DNA from: Arthrobacter russicus
GTDB taxonomy: Bacteria > Actinomycetota > Actinomycetes > Actinomycetales > Micrococcaceae
Reading direction: 5' to 3'
Assembly (NCBI RefSeq): GCF_031454135.1
Contig: NZ_JAVDQF010000001.1
Span: forward strand, 1,550,001-1,614,000
DNA: 64,000 nucleotides
Below are positions 46,237 through 57,155 of this stretch, piece by piece. Every line of letters begins with the position of its first letter. Within the stretch, counting starts at the first letter, position 1. Under the pieces are notes generated by a model. It was given only the letters and a program-made list of their open reading frames with translations, was not told where the DNA came from and did not search any database. The position numbers and the translations under genes are program-made.

Positions 46237-48654
46237 ATGTCCTCGATTCGCGCCCTGAGCCTGGAGCTGCCGCAGCGCAGCGATGCCTCGTTGCGCGAAC
46301 TGTTTGCGGCCCGGCCGGACCTGATCTCGCCTCCGGTTCCGGACTTCGCCGCCTTGGCCGCCCGGGCCTGCGCCCGAATCAGCGTGCACCGGGCACTGGA
46401 CTCCTTGGACACCGCGCACCTGCACGCCGTCGAGGTGGCCTTGCTCGGCACCGGCCCGCTGGATGCCAAAGGTCTGCAACAAGCCACCGGCGGCAGCAAA
46501 GCCGCCGCCGAACGCATTCTCCGCCGGCTGAACACTTTGGCGTTGTGCTACAAATCCCCGGGCGGGTTCCTGCCGGTGAGCAGTCTGCACGAAGTCATCG
46601 GAGCGCACCCGGCTGGCCTGGGCCGGAGTTACTTGGATTTGGCTGACGCCGTCGGCGAAAGGCTGCAATCCGCGGCCGACCGCTTGGGACTGGGCGGCCG
46701 AAATCCCGGCCAAGCCCTCGCCGAGCGGTTCCAGCGGACCGGATGGTGGGAGCAGACGCTCGCCAGCGCCCCGGAACACACTGCCGCGCTTTTGGCCAAG
46801 TTCGATGACGGTCCAGTGGGCGCGCTGCCGAAAACCCGCCGGTCCAGAGACCCGGAGGGGCCACCCGGACCGGTCGACTTCCTGCTCGAGCAGGCAATCC
46901 TGGTCCCGCTGGACAACGAACACGTCGAGCTGCCCCGGGAAGCCGGGCTGGCATTGCGCGGTGGCCGGATCTTCCCGGACAGCCCGGAACCCCCGGTTTC
47001 CGAAGCGGCCCCGGTGGATCCGGCCCGGCGGGACAACGCTGCTTTGGGCGCCGTGGCCGAATTGCTGCGCCAGACCGGGCTGCTGCTGGAACACCTCGGA
47101 ACCGAACCGCTGCCCACCCTGCGGACCGGCGGCATCGGCGTCCGCGCGCTGCGTCCGCTGGCCGCCGGCCTGCAGATCGAACCGGCGCGGCTGGCTTTCC
47201 TGCTCGAGCTGGCCGCCGCAGCCGGCTTGATCCAGCTGGACGTGGACACTTCGGCCTGGACCGTGCCGGCGGCTTGGAGCGCGCCGATGCCGCGGACCGG
47301 CGCCGTCGGCTCAGGCGGGCCTACCGGGTTGACCGGGCTCCCCGGGTTGACTGACTGGGACCGGCTGCCGCGGGCAGAGCAGTGGCAGTTGCTCGGCGCC
47401 GCCTGGCTCGGTTCGGACCGGGTTCCCGGCTTGATCGGGCAGTCCGCTCCAGCCGGCGGTAAGATCAATCCGCTCGCCGCCGAGGCGCGGCGGGCCGACG
47501 CCCCGGTGCTGCGGCGGTTGCTGCTCGAGCTGCTCGGCCGGTACCCCGGTGCGGCACCGGAGCAGGACCGGCTCTTTGCACTGGCCCGCTGGCAACGTCC
47601 CCGCCTGTGGCGGCGGCTGGGCCGGCTGGCCCCCGGCATCATCCAAGAACTGGAAATCCTGGGCCTGACCGGCTCCGGCGCGCTGACCGAATTCGGCAAC
47701 CTGCTCATCCTCGACGGTCCAGCGGCGGCCGCCCGATTGGCCGAAGCCTTGCCGGCTCCGGTTTCCAAAGTGTTCCTGCAGGCTGACCTGACCGCGGTGG
47801 CACCGGGTTTCCTCGAGCCCGGGCTGGCTCTGGAGCTGGCCCTGCTTGCTGACCGGGAGGGCCAAGGGCCCGCCGCCACGTACCGGTTTTCCGCGCCGAG
47901 CCTGCGCCGCGCCCTCGACGCCGGCCAAGGGCCGGAACAGATCGTGGATTTCCTCCGCGAACACAGCAGCACCAGCATTCCGCAGCCCCTCGAGTACCTC
48001 ATCCGGGACACCGCCGCCCGGCACGGCCGGTTGCAGGTCGGATCCGCCTCAAGCGTGATCACCGGCGCCGACGAGGTGCTGCTCGCCTCGCTGTTGCATG
48101 ATCCGGCATTGAGCCGTCTGGGATTGCGGCTGCTGGCCCCCGGCGTGCTGGCCAGCCAAGCCAGTCCCAGCGAACTGGCCCAAGCCCTGCGGGCCGCCGG
48201 GCATGCCCCGGCGGTCGAACGGTCCGAGCCGCCGTACCGATCCGCCCGGGCCGGCAACCCCGACGTCGAACCGGAGCCGGCCGCGACAACCGAGGCTGAG
48301 ACCACGGCGCAGTTGTCCCTGCTGCGCAGCCGGCCCATCGGCATCCCGGTGAATTCGGCCGTGGTGCCGCAATTGAGCATCGAAACGCTGCGCGAAGCGA
48401 TTCGGGTGCGCCGGGCGGTGCGCCTGACCATGGTCGATGCCGCAGGGAATCCGGAGCGCTTGTTGCTTGTTCCACTTTCTGTGGCGAATGGCCGGTTACG
48501 GGTTTTCGACCCGGCCCGGGACACCGAGCGGATCATGTCGATCCACCGGATCGTGGATGTCGACATCGTCGCGGAAACCGACTCCGCGCCTGCTGCAGCC
48601 GCCAACGACCGAATCTATGTGGCCGAACGCCACAGACTGGAAACCCATGACTGA
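46237..48654 (+). CDS. Helicase-associated protein, partner of XPB
   Basis: 805 residues, cytoplasmic, no ATPase motif. The N-terminal half is helical and resembles helicase-associated winged-helix segments (ALDSLDTAHLHAVEVALLGTGPLDAKGLQQATGGSKAAAERILRRLNTLAL in outline). Residues ~505-610 are a Helicase_C_3-type domain (KVFLQADLTAVAPGFLEPGL, YRFSAPSLRRALDAGQ, IPQPLEYLIRDTAARHG). Residues ~715-785 look WYL-like (LREAIRVRRAVRLTMVDAAG, LLLVPLSVANGRLRVFD). It overlaps the XPB helicase gene by 8 nt, as in mycobacteria, so a complex with XPB in DNA repair is likely but unproven. TAGCGT lies 7 nt before ATG, a possible leaderless start. Confidence 0.87.
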   Translation: MSSIRALSLELPQRSDASLRELFAARPDLISPPVPDFAALAARACARISVHRALDSLDTAHLHAVEVALLGTGPLDAKGLQQATGGSKAAAERILRRLNTLALCYKSPGGFLPVSSLHEVIGAHPAGLGRSYLDLADAVGERLQSAADRLGLGGRNPGQALAERFQRTGWWEQTLASAPEHTAALLAKFDDGPVGALPKTRRSRDPEGPPGPVDFLLEQAILVPLDNEHVELPREAGLALRGGRIFPDSPEPPVSEAAPVDPARRDNAALGAVAELLRQTGLLLEHLGTEPLPTLRTGGIGVRALRPLAAGLQIEPARLAFLLELAAAAGLIQLDVDTSAWTVPAAWSAPMPRTGAVGSGGPTGLTGLPGLTDWDRLPRAEQWQLLGAAWLGSDRVPGLIGQSAPAGGKINPLAAEARRADAPVLRRLLLELLGRYPGAAPEQDRLFALARWQRPRLWRRLGRLAPGIIQELEILGLTGSGALTEFGNLLILDGPAAAARLAEALPAPVSKVFLQADLTAVAPGFLEPGLALELALLADREGQGPAATYRFSAPSLRRALDAGQGPEQIVDFLREHSSTSIPQPLEYLIRDTAARHGRLQVGSASSVITGADEVLLASLLHDPALSRLGLRLLAPGVLASQASPSELAQALRAAGHAPAVERSEPPYRSARAGNPDVEPEPAATTEAETTAQLSLLRSRPIGIPVNSAVVPQLSIETLREAIRVRRAVRLTMVDAAGNPERLLLVPLSVANGRLRVFDPARDTERIMSIHRIVDVDIVAETDSAPAAAANDRIYVAERHRLETHD

Positions 48655-50299
48655 CCCCTCCGCCGGCGGCCCGCTGATCGTGCAGAGCGACAAAACGGTA
48701 CTCCTCGAAGTCGACCATCCGGACGCGACCGATGCCCGGCACGCGATTGCCGCATTCGCCGAACTGGAACGCGCCCCCGAGCACATGCACACCTACCGGC
48801 TGACCCCGTTGGGCCTGTGGAACGCGCGTGCTGCGGGTTTGGATGCGGAGCAGGTCTTGGACACCTTGCTGAAGTACTCCCGCTTCCCGGTGCCGCATTC
48901 GCTGTTGATCGACATCGAGGAAACCATGAGCCGCTACGGCAGGCTGCGCTTGGAAAAAGACGAAATCCACGGTCTGGTGATGCGCACCGATGATTTCCCG
49001 GTGCTCGAAGAAGTCATCCGGGCCAAAAAGATCGGCGAGCTGCTCGGCCCGCGGATCGATCCGATGACCATGGTCGTGCATGCTTCGCAGCGCGGAGCCT
49101 TGAAGCAGCTGCTGCTCAAGATCGGCTGGCCGGCCGAGGACCTGGCCGGATACGTGGACGGTACCCCGCATCCGATCGCACTCGATGAAGCCGGCTGGTC
49201 GCTGCGGCCCTACCAGAAGCTCGCGGTGGAGAATTTCTGGGCCGGCGGCTCCGGCGTCGTGGTGCTTCCCTGCGGAGCCGGGAAGACTTTGGTCGGTGCC
49301 GCCGCGATGGCGGTCAGCAACACCACTACCCTGATCCTGGTCACCAATACCGTCTCCGCACGGCAGTGGAAGCAGGAATTGCTCAAGCGCACCTCGCTCA
49401 CCGAAGCCGAGATCGGCGAGTATTCCGGGGCGGTCAAGGAGGTGCGTCCGGTGACCATCGCGACGTACCAAGTGCTCACCATGAAACGCGGCGGACTGCA
49501 TCCGCATCTGGAGCTTCTGGACGCCAACGACTGGGGTTTGATCGTCTACGACGAGGTGCATCTGCTGCCGGCCCCGGTATTCCGGATGACTGCCGATCTG
49601 CAGGCCCGACGCCGGCTGGGCTTGACCGCGACGCTGGTCCGCGAGGACGGCCGGGAAGGCGAGGTCTTTTCGCTGATCGGACCGAAGCGTTACGACGCGC
49701 CCTGGAAGGACATCGAAGCGCAAGGCTACATCGCCCCGGCAGATTGTGTGGAAGTCCGGGTGGATCTGCCCAAAGACGAACGAATGGCCTATGCGATGGC
49801 CGAAGACGCCGACAAGTACCGGCTCTGCGCCACCTCGCTGACCAAAACCGATGTGGTCGAGGAACTCGTCGCAGCGCACCGGGATGAGCAGCTGCTGGTG
49901 ATCGGCCAGTACATCGACCAGCTCGATGAAATCGGGGAACGGATCGGCGCCCCGGTGATCAAAGGCGAGACCCCGGTGAAAGAGCGGCAGCGTCTGTTCG
50001 ACGCCTTCCGGGCCGGAGAAGTGCACACCCTGGTGGTTTCGAAAGTCGCCAATTTCTCGATCGATCTGCCGGAAGCGTCAGTGGCGATCCAGGTCTCGGG
50101 ATCCTTCGGCTCGCGGCAGGAAGAAGCGCAACGCCTGGGCCGGTTGCTCCGCCCGAAAGCCGATGGCCGGTCCGCGCGCTTCTACACCCTGGTGGCCAGG
50201 GACACCATCGACCAGGACTTCGCTGCGAAACGGCAACGGTTCCTGGCCGAGCAGGGTTACGCCTATCGGATCATGGACGTCAAAGACTTGCCGAAGTAA
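48647..50299 (+). CDS. DNA repair helicase XPB (ERCC3-like)
   Basis: 550 residues of a superfamily 2 3'-5' helicase. N-terminal damage-recognition-like segment (AAFAELERAPEHMHTYRLTPLGLWNARAAG), then Q-motif region LRPYQKLAVENFW, Walker A VVLPCGAGKTLVG, DEVH box VYDEVHLL, motif III LGLTATLVREDGR and C-terminal RecA-like domain with QVSGSFGSRQEEAQRLGRLLRP and ARFYTLVA. Bacterial XPB proteins unwind DNA and probably take part in damage repair. ATG at 48647 overlaps the previous gene, so the two are translationally coupled. Confidence 0.96.
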   Translation: MTDPSAGGPLIVQSDKTVLLEVDHPDATDARHAIAAFAELERAPEHMHTYRLTPLGLWNARAAGLDAEQVLDTLLKYSRFPVPHSLLIDIEETMSRYGRLRLEKDEIHGLVMRTDDFPVLEEVIRAKKIGELLGPRIDPMTMVVHASQRGALKQLLLKIGWPAEDLAGYVDGTPHPIALDEAGWSLRPYQKLAVENFWAGGSGVVVLPCGAGKTLVGAAAMAVSNTTTLILVTNTVSARQWKQELLKRTSLTEAEIGEYSGAVKEVRPVTIATYQVLTMKRGGLHPHLELLDANDWGLIVYDEVHLLPAPVFRMTADLQARRRLGLTATLVREDGREGEVFSLIGPKRYDAPWKDIEAQGYIAPADCVEVRVDLPKDERMAYAMAEDADKYRLCATSLTKTDVVEELVAAHRDEQLLVIGQYIDQLDEIGERIGAPVIKGETPVKERQRLFDAFRAGEVHTLVVSKVANFSIDLPEASVAIQVSGSFGSRQEEAQRLGRLLRPKADGRSARFYTLVARDTIDQDFAAKRQRFLAEQGYAYRIMDVKDLPK

Positions 50300-50403
50300 A
50301 TCAGACAAACATCGATACATGCAGGATGTTCCCTGACAAACAACAGAGAATCTCCAGCAACACTCATCTAACGTTCAGACAATTCCCAGAAACTGGGAGG
50401 ATC

Positions 50404-51123
50404 ATGGGAGCCGTGAAAAAGAATGGACCTGAAGCACGGCTCTTGGTCGTCGACGACGAACCGAACATCCGTGAATTGCTTTCCACTTCCCTGCGCTTCG
50501 CCGGTTTCGACGTGGTTGCTGCCGGCAATGGCCGCGAGGCGTTGAGCGCGGCGGAAGAACACAATCCGGACCTGGCGGTCCTCGACGTGATGCTTCCGGA
50601 CATGGACGGCTTCACGGTGACCCGCCGGCTGCGCGCAGCCGGCCGGCACTTCCCGGTACTCTTCCTGACCGCCCGGGACGACACCGAAGACAAAGTCACC
50701 GGCCTGACCGTCGGCGGCGACGATTACGTCACCAAGCCGTTCAGCCTGGACGAGGTCGTCGCCCGGATCCGCGCGGTGCTGCGGCGGACCCAACCGACCG
50801 ACGACGACGACGCGGTGATCCGGGTCGACGATCTGGAATTGGACGACGATGCGCATGAAGTCCGGCGGGCCGGCACCTCGATCGAGCTCTCGCCCACTGA
50901 ATTCAAACTGCTGCGCTATCTGATGCTGAACCCCAACCGGGTGCTCTCCAAAGCCCAAATCCTGGACCATGTCTGGGAATACGACTTCAACGGCGACGCT
51001 TCGATCGTGGAGTCGTACATTTCCTACCTGCGCCGCAAAGTGGACACCGATCCGGACGCACCCGCGCTCATCCAGACCAAGCGAGGGGTCGGCTACGTCC
51101 TGCGTACGGCCGAAAAAAGGTAA
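50404..51123 (+). CDS. OmpR/PhoB-family response regulator
   Basis: 239 residues. Receiver domain: LLVVDDEPNIRELLSTSLRF, phospho-acceptor Asp61 in LAVLDVMLPDMDGF, Thr in LFLTARDD and Lys in YVTKPFSLDE. The C-terminal winged-helix domain (~140-235) has IELSPTEFKLLRYLMLNPNRVLSK, VVESYISYLRRKVD in outline and KRGVGYVLR. It resembles TrcR/PhoP-type regulators. ATG at 50404 follows GGGAGG. The sensor kinase gene begins 19 nt downstream. The signal and regulon are unknown. Confidence 0.95.
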   Translation: MGAVKKNGPEARLLVVDDEPNIRELLSTSLRFAGFDVVAAGNGREALSAAEEHNPDLAVLDVMLPDMDGFTVTRRLRAAGRHFPVLFLTARDDTEDKVTGLTVGGDDYVTKPFSLDEVVARIRAVLRRTQPTDDDDAVIRVDDLELDDDAHEVRRAGTSIELSPTEFKLLRYLMLNPNRVLSKAQILDHVWEYDFNGDASIVESYISYLRRKVDTDPDAPALIQTKRGVGYVLRTAEKR

Positions 51124-51142
51124 TCGAAGGTAACCGGTATCA

Positions 51143-52618
51143 GTGGTCAAGCTCTGGCGGCGGGCATCGCTTCGGACGCAGTTGGTGGCGATCATCAGCG
51201 CCCTGCTCGCAGTGTCCCTGATCGCTCTGGGATCGACGACCTACATTTTGCTGCGCGGATTCTTGATCGACCAGATGGATTCGCAACTGAGCATCGTGCA
51301 GTCGACGATCTTCGGCTCCGGATACACGCCCGATGAGGCGAAGAACAAAGCCCTGAACATCTACTTCAGGATGTCGGACAAAGACGGCAGAGTGGTGCTC
51401 GAATCGAGCCCCGGCCAGATCACCCCGGATCTGGACCCGCTGCCGCTGTCCGCCGCGATCGGCATGAACGGCAAACCGTTCGACATCCAGGACCGCCGGG
51501 ATCCGACCAAGTGGCGGGCCGTGCTGGTGGCCCCGGTGGTGCTCAAGAACCTGCCCGGCCTGGAGCAAGGCGTCTCCGCGCCGGGCTACATCATGATCGC
51601 GATGACCTACGACAATTTCAACGCCTCGGTGGACCGGCTCGCGATGGTGATGATCTCGGTCGGGTTGACTGCGGTGGCGCTGGGCACCCTGATCGCGTTC
51701 TGGACCGTGAGCCGCTCCTTCCGACCGCTCGTCCGGGCGGAGCGGACCGCGGCCGCCATCGCCGACGGCGATCTGTCGCAACGCGTGAAGATCCAGAATC
51801 CGGCCACCGAAGTCGGCCGGCTCTCGGTGTCCTTGAACACCATGCTGGCGCACATCGAAGCAGCTTTCGACGCCCGGAAAGCCTCCGAAGGCCGGATGCG
51901 GCGTTTCGTCGCGGACGCCTCGCACGAGTTGCGGACCCCACTGGTGACCATCCGGGGCTTCTCCGAGCTGTACCGGCACGGCGCCCTGCAGGACAGCGAC
52001 GATGTGGGCACCGCGATGAACCGGATCGAAAGCGAGGCCAAGCGGATGGGTGCCTTGGTCGAGGACTTGCTGGTCCTGGCCCGGATCGACGAACAGCGGC
52101 CGCTGCAAAAAAAGCCGGTCGACCTGCTGGTGCTCGGAAACGACGCGGCGGTCGATGCCCGAGCCTCCTCGCCGGACCGGAAGATCACCGTGATCGGCCT
52201 GGACGGCGGCCCGGCGACGAATTCGCCCACCCGGGGCGATGAGGCGCGGTTGCGCCAGGTCGTCGCCAATCTGATGGCCAACGCTTTGCGTTACACGCCG
52301 AAGAACACGCCGCTGGAAGTAGCGGTCGGCGTCGGCATCGAAGACGGCGTGCGCTATTCCACGCTGCAGGTGCGCGACCATGGTCCGGGCATCGACGACG
52401 CCGTGGCGCCGAAGATCTTCGAACGCTTCTACCGCGCCGAGTCGTCGCGGAACCGGGATACCGGCGGATCCGGGCTGGGCCTGGCGATCGTTTCCGCAAT
52501 CGTCTCCTCGCACCAGGGCCAAGTCAGAGTGAGCAAGACCGAAGGCGGCGGTGCCACGATGACCGTGCAGTTGCCGTTCGAGAGCCCGGGCTCGGCGGAC
52601 GACGATCCCGCAGGCTAA
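51143..52618 (+). CDS. Membrane sensor histidine kinase
   Basis: 491 residues. First helix ~14-37 (AIISALLAVSLIALGSTTYIL), an extracellular sensor of ~125 residues, second helix ~165-190 (VMISVGLTAVALGTLIAFW), HAMP (SRSFRPLVRAERTAAAIADGDLSQRV), HisKA with phospho-acceptor His261 (ASHELRTPLVTIRGFSELY), then HATPase_c with N-box MANALRYTPKN, G1 DHGPGIDD, F-box IFERFYR and G2 GGSGLGLAIV. It pairs with the response regulator encoded upstream. GTG start at 51143. The stop overlaps the convergent RNase H gene by 4 nt. Confidence 0.95.
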   Translation: MVKLWRRASLRTQLVAIISALLAVSLIALGSTTYILLRGFLIDQMDSQLSIVQSTIFGSGYTPDEAKNKALNIYFRMSDKDGRVVLESSPGQITPDLDPLPLSAAIGMNGKPFDIQDRRDPTKWRAVLVAPVVLKNLPGLEQGVSAPGYIMIAMTYDNFNASVDRLAMVMISVGLTAVALGTLIAFWTVSRSFRPLVRAERTAAAIADGDLSQRVKIQNPATEVGRLSVSLNTMLAHIEAAFDARKASEGRMRRFVADASHELRTPLVTIRGFSELYRHGALQDSDDVGTAMNRIESEAKRMGALVEDLLVLARIDEQRPLQKKPVDLLVLGNDAAVDARASSPDRKITVIGLDGGPATNSPTRGDEARLRQVVANLMANALRYTPKNTPLEVAVGVGIEDGVRYSTLQVRDHGPGIDDAVAPKIFERFYRAESSRNRDTGGSGLGLAIVSAIVSSHQGQVRVSKTEGGGATMTVQLPFESPGSADDDPAG

Positions 52619-53517
52619 ACCGGCCCGGCTTCCGGAGTGCTTTGCCGCAACCGCAACCGCCATTGCGCACCCTGCCTGCGCCACACCGAGGTCTGCAACA
52701 GTGGACTGCCGGTTTCAGCGCCCCGGTACAGCAACACGGCCATGTCGCCGTCGACCGTGGCACTGAACGGTTGCAGGTTCCGCGGCCGTAGCGCCCCTTC
52801 GGCGAGCACCGCTTCCCGGTCCCACCAACGGCCATTGGCGCCGATTTCTTCGAAATCCTCTGCGAGCAGCACTGCGGCCCGGCTGGCATCTGCGCCGAAA
52901 AGTTCCTGATCGTAGCCTTGCAGCAGGGCCAGCGGATCTGGCTGGACCGGCAATTCGTCGTCGAGCACCGAGAACAGATCCGGCTCTTCGGCCGGCCCGG
53001 TGGACGGCGTTGCCACGACCGCTCCGGAATCCTGCGGAGCGCTGGCCGCCTGGCCGGGGAAGCCCGGCCCGGCTTCCGGCTCCGTGCCGTTCTGATAAGC
53101 GGTCGCCACCGAACGGGCCCGCACGTCTGCGGCTTCATTGAGCTCGTGGCCGGCATGGCCCTTCACCCATTCGAAGCGGTAGCTGCGCCCGATCAGCTCC
53201 GCGTCGATCGCTTTGAGCAGCTCGACGTTGAGCACCGGCTTGCCGTCGGCCTTGCGCCAGCCCTTCCGCTTCCAGCCGGGCATCCACTTGGTGACGCAGT
53301 TGATCACGTACTGGCTGTCGCAGAGGATCTGCAACGGCTCCTCCGGCCGGTGCGCGGTGGCCCGGAAGAGATCCAGCACCGCCATCAGTTCGCCTTGGTT
53401 GTTGGTACCGTGCGGCCACCCCCCGGCTCGCCAAGCGGTTTCGTCGATGTACCAGGCCCAGCCGGCCGGCCCCGGATTGCCCAGCGCCGAACCGTCGGCG
53501 GCAGCGATGATCGTCAT
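52615..53517 (-). CDS. rnhA: Ribonuclease HI fused to a DUF4440/NTF2-like domain
   Basis: 300 residues. The N-terminal ~140 residues are RNase HI: IIAAADGSALGNPGPAGWAW with Asp8, NNQGELMAV with Glu43, ILCDSQYVI with Asp67 and KGHAGHELNEAADVRA with the last catalytic Asp; it cuts RNA in RNA-DNA hybrids. A Pro/Ala/Glu linker leads to a C-terminal ~100-residue DUF4440-like fold (LLQGYDQELFGADASRAAVLLAEDFEEIGANGRWWDREAVL in outline, then VWRRQGAQWRLRLRQSTP). The start at 53517 gives GGGAAG at good spacing; ATG 53526 would be too close to it. The domain pairing is unusual. Confidence 0.9.
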   Translation of the reverse strand: MTIIAAADGSALGNPGPAGWAWYIDETAWRAGGWPHGTNNQGELMAVLDLFRATAHRPEEPLQILCDSQYVINCVTKWMPGWKRKGWRKADGKPVLNVELLKAIDAELIGRSYRFEWVKGHAGHELNEAADVRARSVATAYQNGTEPEAGPGFPGQAASAPQDSGAVVATPSTGPAEEPDLFSVLDDELPVQPDPLALLQGYDQELFGADASRAAVLLAEDFEEIGANGRWWDREAVLAEGALRPRNLQPFSATVDGDMAVLLYRGAETGSPLLQTSVWRRQGAQWRLRLRQSTPEAGPV

Positions 53518-53628
53518 GCTGTTCATCTTCCCAGACCGACGGCCCAACCAAGGAATTCTCCCCAGCCGCACCCTCCAGCCCCAGGCGCGGCCAATTCGAC
53601 GGTTCAGCGGGCCAGGACGGCCTTGCCC

Positions 53629-53661
53629 ACTGAATGAGGCGATGGGACTGAATGAGGCGAT
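53629..53661. repeat. Two-copy 15-bp repeat, period 18
   Basis: actgaatgaggcgat occurs at 53629-53643 and 53647-53661, separated by ggg. It lies between the divergent RNase HI and LacI genes, about 45 nt upstream of the LacI operator. Confidence 0.85.
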
Positions 53662-53704
53662 TGGATGGCCCGGGTAAGGGTCTTGGCGCAGCTTCCGGTT
53701 TCCT

Positions 53705-53740
53705 GTATCGTTTTTCTAGAACGATTTTCTAGAACGATAC
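53705..53740 (+). promoter_or_regulatory. Double palindromic operator for the LacI-type regulator
   Basis: Two overlapping 19-bp half-symmetric sites, atcgtttttctagaacgat (53707-53725) and aacgattttctagaacgat (53720-53738), are offset by 13 bp and share 6 bp. The outer arms gtatcgtt and aacgatac are a perfect inverted repeat. They end 16 nt before the LacI gene start, so autorepression is likely. Confidence 0.75.
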
Positions 53741-53756
53741 AGAAAGCTCGTGCAGC

Positions 53757-54782
53757 ATGCCGAACCTGAAGACCGTGGCCGAGCAGGTCGGGGTGAGCAT
53801 CTCGACCGTTTCCAACGCCTACAACAAGCCGGACCAGCTCTCCAGCGAATTGCGCAGCCGGATTTTCGAAGCCGCCGCCGAGCTCGGTTACGCCGGCCCG
53901 GATGCCGCGGCCCGCACCCTGCGCAGTGGGAAATCCTGGACCATCGGCTTGCTGATGACGGAACGGCTCTCCTACGGCTTTTCGGACCCGTACGCGGTGC
54001 AGTTCCTCGCCGGCCTGACCACCGCTTGCGAAGCCCGGCAAATCGGCGTCCTATTGCTTCCGGTGGTCGAAGACGGCTCCGGGAACCTGCGGCATCCGGC
54101 GATCGATGCCTTCGCCACCTTCGGCCTCGACTCGGACCACCCGGCAGCACGGGCCTTCCTCGACCGGAACGTCCCCTTCGTCGGCGGCACGCGCCTCGAC
54201 GATCCGAAAACCAGCTGGGTGGCCATCGACGAGGCTGCGGCTAGCGCTCGGATCGGCCAGCACTTGAGCCGGCTGGGGCATCGGAACGTCGCGGTCGTGG
54301 TCTCCGCCAATTGCAGCAGCAGCTATCAACGGTCCGAATTCGCCGGGCCGGAAGATTTGGCGGATCTCAACAGCAGCGCCCGTTTTGCCGGGCTTTCCGC
54401 GGCCATGCCGGAGGCGAACCTGCAGGTCTTCAACAGCGCGCCGAACAGCGTGGACGCCGGAAGGCTGGCCGGCGAGACCCTGCTGGACCAGCAGAACCGG
54501 CCCACTGCGATCATTTGCCTGGCCGACGTGCAGGCACTCGGCGTACTGGAGGCCATGAAGGTCCGCGGCCTGGCCCCCGGCAAAGACGTCTCGCTCACCG
54601 GCTTCGACGACATACCGGCGGCTGCGGCGGCGGGCCTGACCACCGTGCACCAACCGGCATTCGAGCGCGGCCGGCTGACCGGCGAGTTGCTGATCGATCA
54701 GGAACGGACGGACCGGCAAATCACCTTGGATACCCAACTGGTGGTCCGATCAAGCACCGGCCCCGCCCCCAAGCCCCTCTGA
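53757..54782 (+). CDS. LacI-family transcriptional regulator
   Basis: 341 residues. N-terminal LacI helix-turn-helix NLKTVAEQVGVSISTVSNAYNKPDQLSSELRSRI followed by the hinge helix region (AARTLRSGKSWTIGLLM). The periplasmic-binding-like sugar domain spans ~65-335 (PFVGGTRLDDPKTSWVAIDEAAASARIGQHL in outline, ...SLTGFDDIPAAAAAGLTTVHQP). The ligand is unknown and no sugar transporter or glycosidase is adjacent. It lies just behind its own double palindrome, and a 71-residue open frame follows 19 nt after its stop. Confidence 0.93.
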   Translation: MPNLKTVAEQVGVSISTVSNAYNKPDQLSSELRSRIFEAAAELGYAGPDAAARTLRSGKSWTIGLLMTERLSYGFSDPYAVQFLAGLTTACEARQIGVLLLPVVEDGSGNLRHPAIDAFATFGLDSDHPAARAFLDRNVPFVGGTRLDDPKTSWVAIDEAAASARIGQHLSRLGHRNVAVVVSANCSSSYQRSEFAGPEDLADLNSSARFAGLSAAMPEANLQVFNSAPNSVDAGRLAGETLLDQQNRPTAIICLADVQALGVLEAMKVRGLAPGKDVSLTGFDDIPAAAAAGLTTVHQPAFERGRLTGELLIDQERTDRQITLDTQLVVRSSTGPAPKPL

Positions 54783-54801
54783 TCCCCGAAAGGAGCAGGC
54801 C

Positions 54802-55017
54802 ATGTTCCTGCCGTTCCAAGCCCTGGACGCTACCCGAGATCTGGCACGATCGGCGCTTCCCGACGCGGCCGTCGTCGAGCATGTCCCCGATGCGCCTCGC
54901 CGGGTCGGCGCGCTACGCCTCGGATTGGCCAAGACGCTGCACGCGCTGGCCGGTCGGATCGCGGGCGAGAACCGCCAGCAGTCCGCGGGACTGCGCCCCA
55001 CCGAGTTGGCACACTGA
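54802..55017 (+). CDS. Small protein of unknown function (71 aa)
   Basis: 71 residues (MFLPFQALDATRDLARSALP...LRPTELAH), no membrane segment and no motif I recognise. It has an excellent AAAGGAG ribosome site and starts 19 nt after the LacI stop, followed by a terminator, which is the main support that it is a real gene. It is probably cotranscribed with, and regulated by, the LacI-type repressor. Confidence 0.55.
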   Translation: MFLPFQALDATRDLARSALPDAAVVEHVPDAPRRVGALRLGLAKTLHALAGRIAGENRQQSAGLRPTELAH

Positions 55018-55033
55018 CCGCGCAGAAACGACA

Positions 55034-55074
55034 GCGTCCCGCTGAATCCGTAGATTCAGCGGGACGCCGTTTTC
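55034..55074 (+). terminator. Intrinsic terminator after the LacI operon
   Basis: A perfect 15-bp stem (gcgtcccgctgaatc) with loop cgta, followed by cgtttt. It separates the LacI unit from the convergent groEL gene. Confidence 0.88.
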
Positions 55075-55108
55075 GAACTGGGTTTTCGAGCTGAAGAGCC
55101 AGGCCGGG

Positions 55109-57155
<2,047 letters not shown>

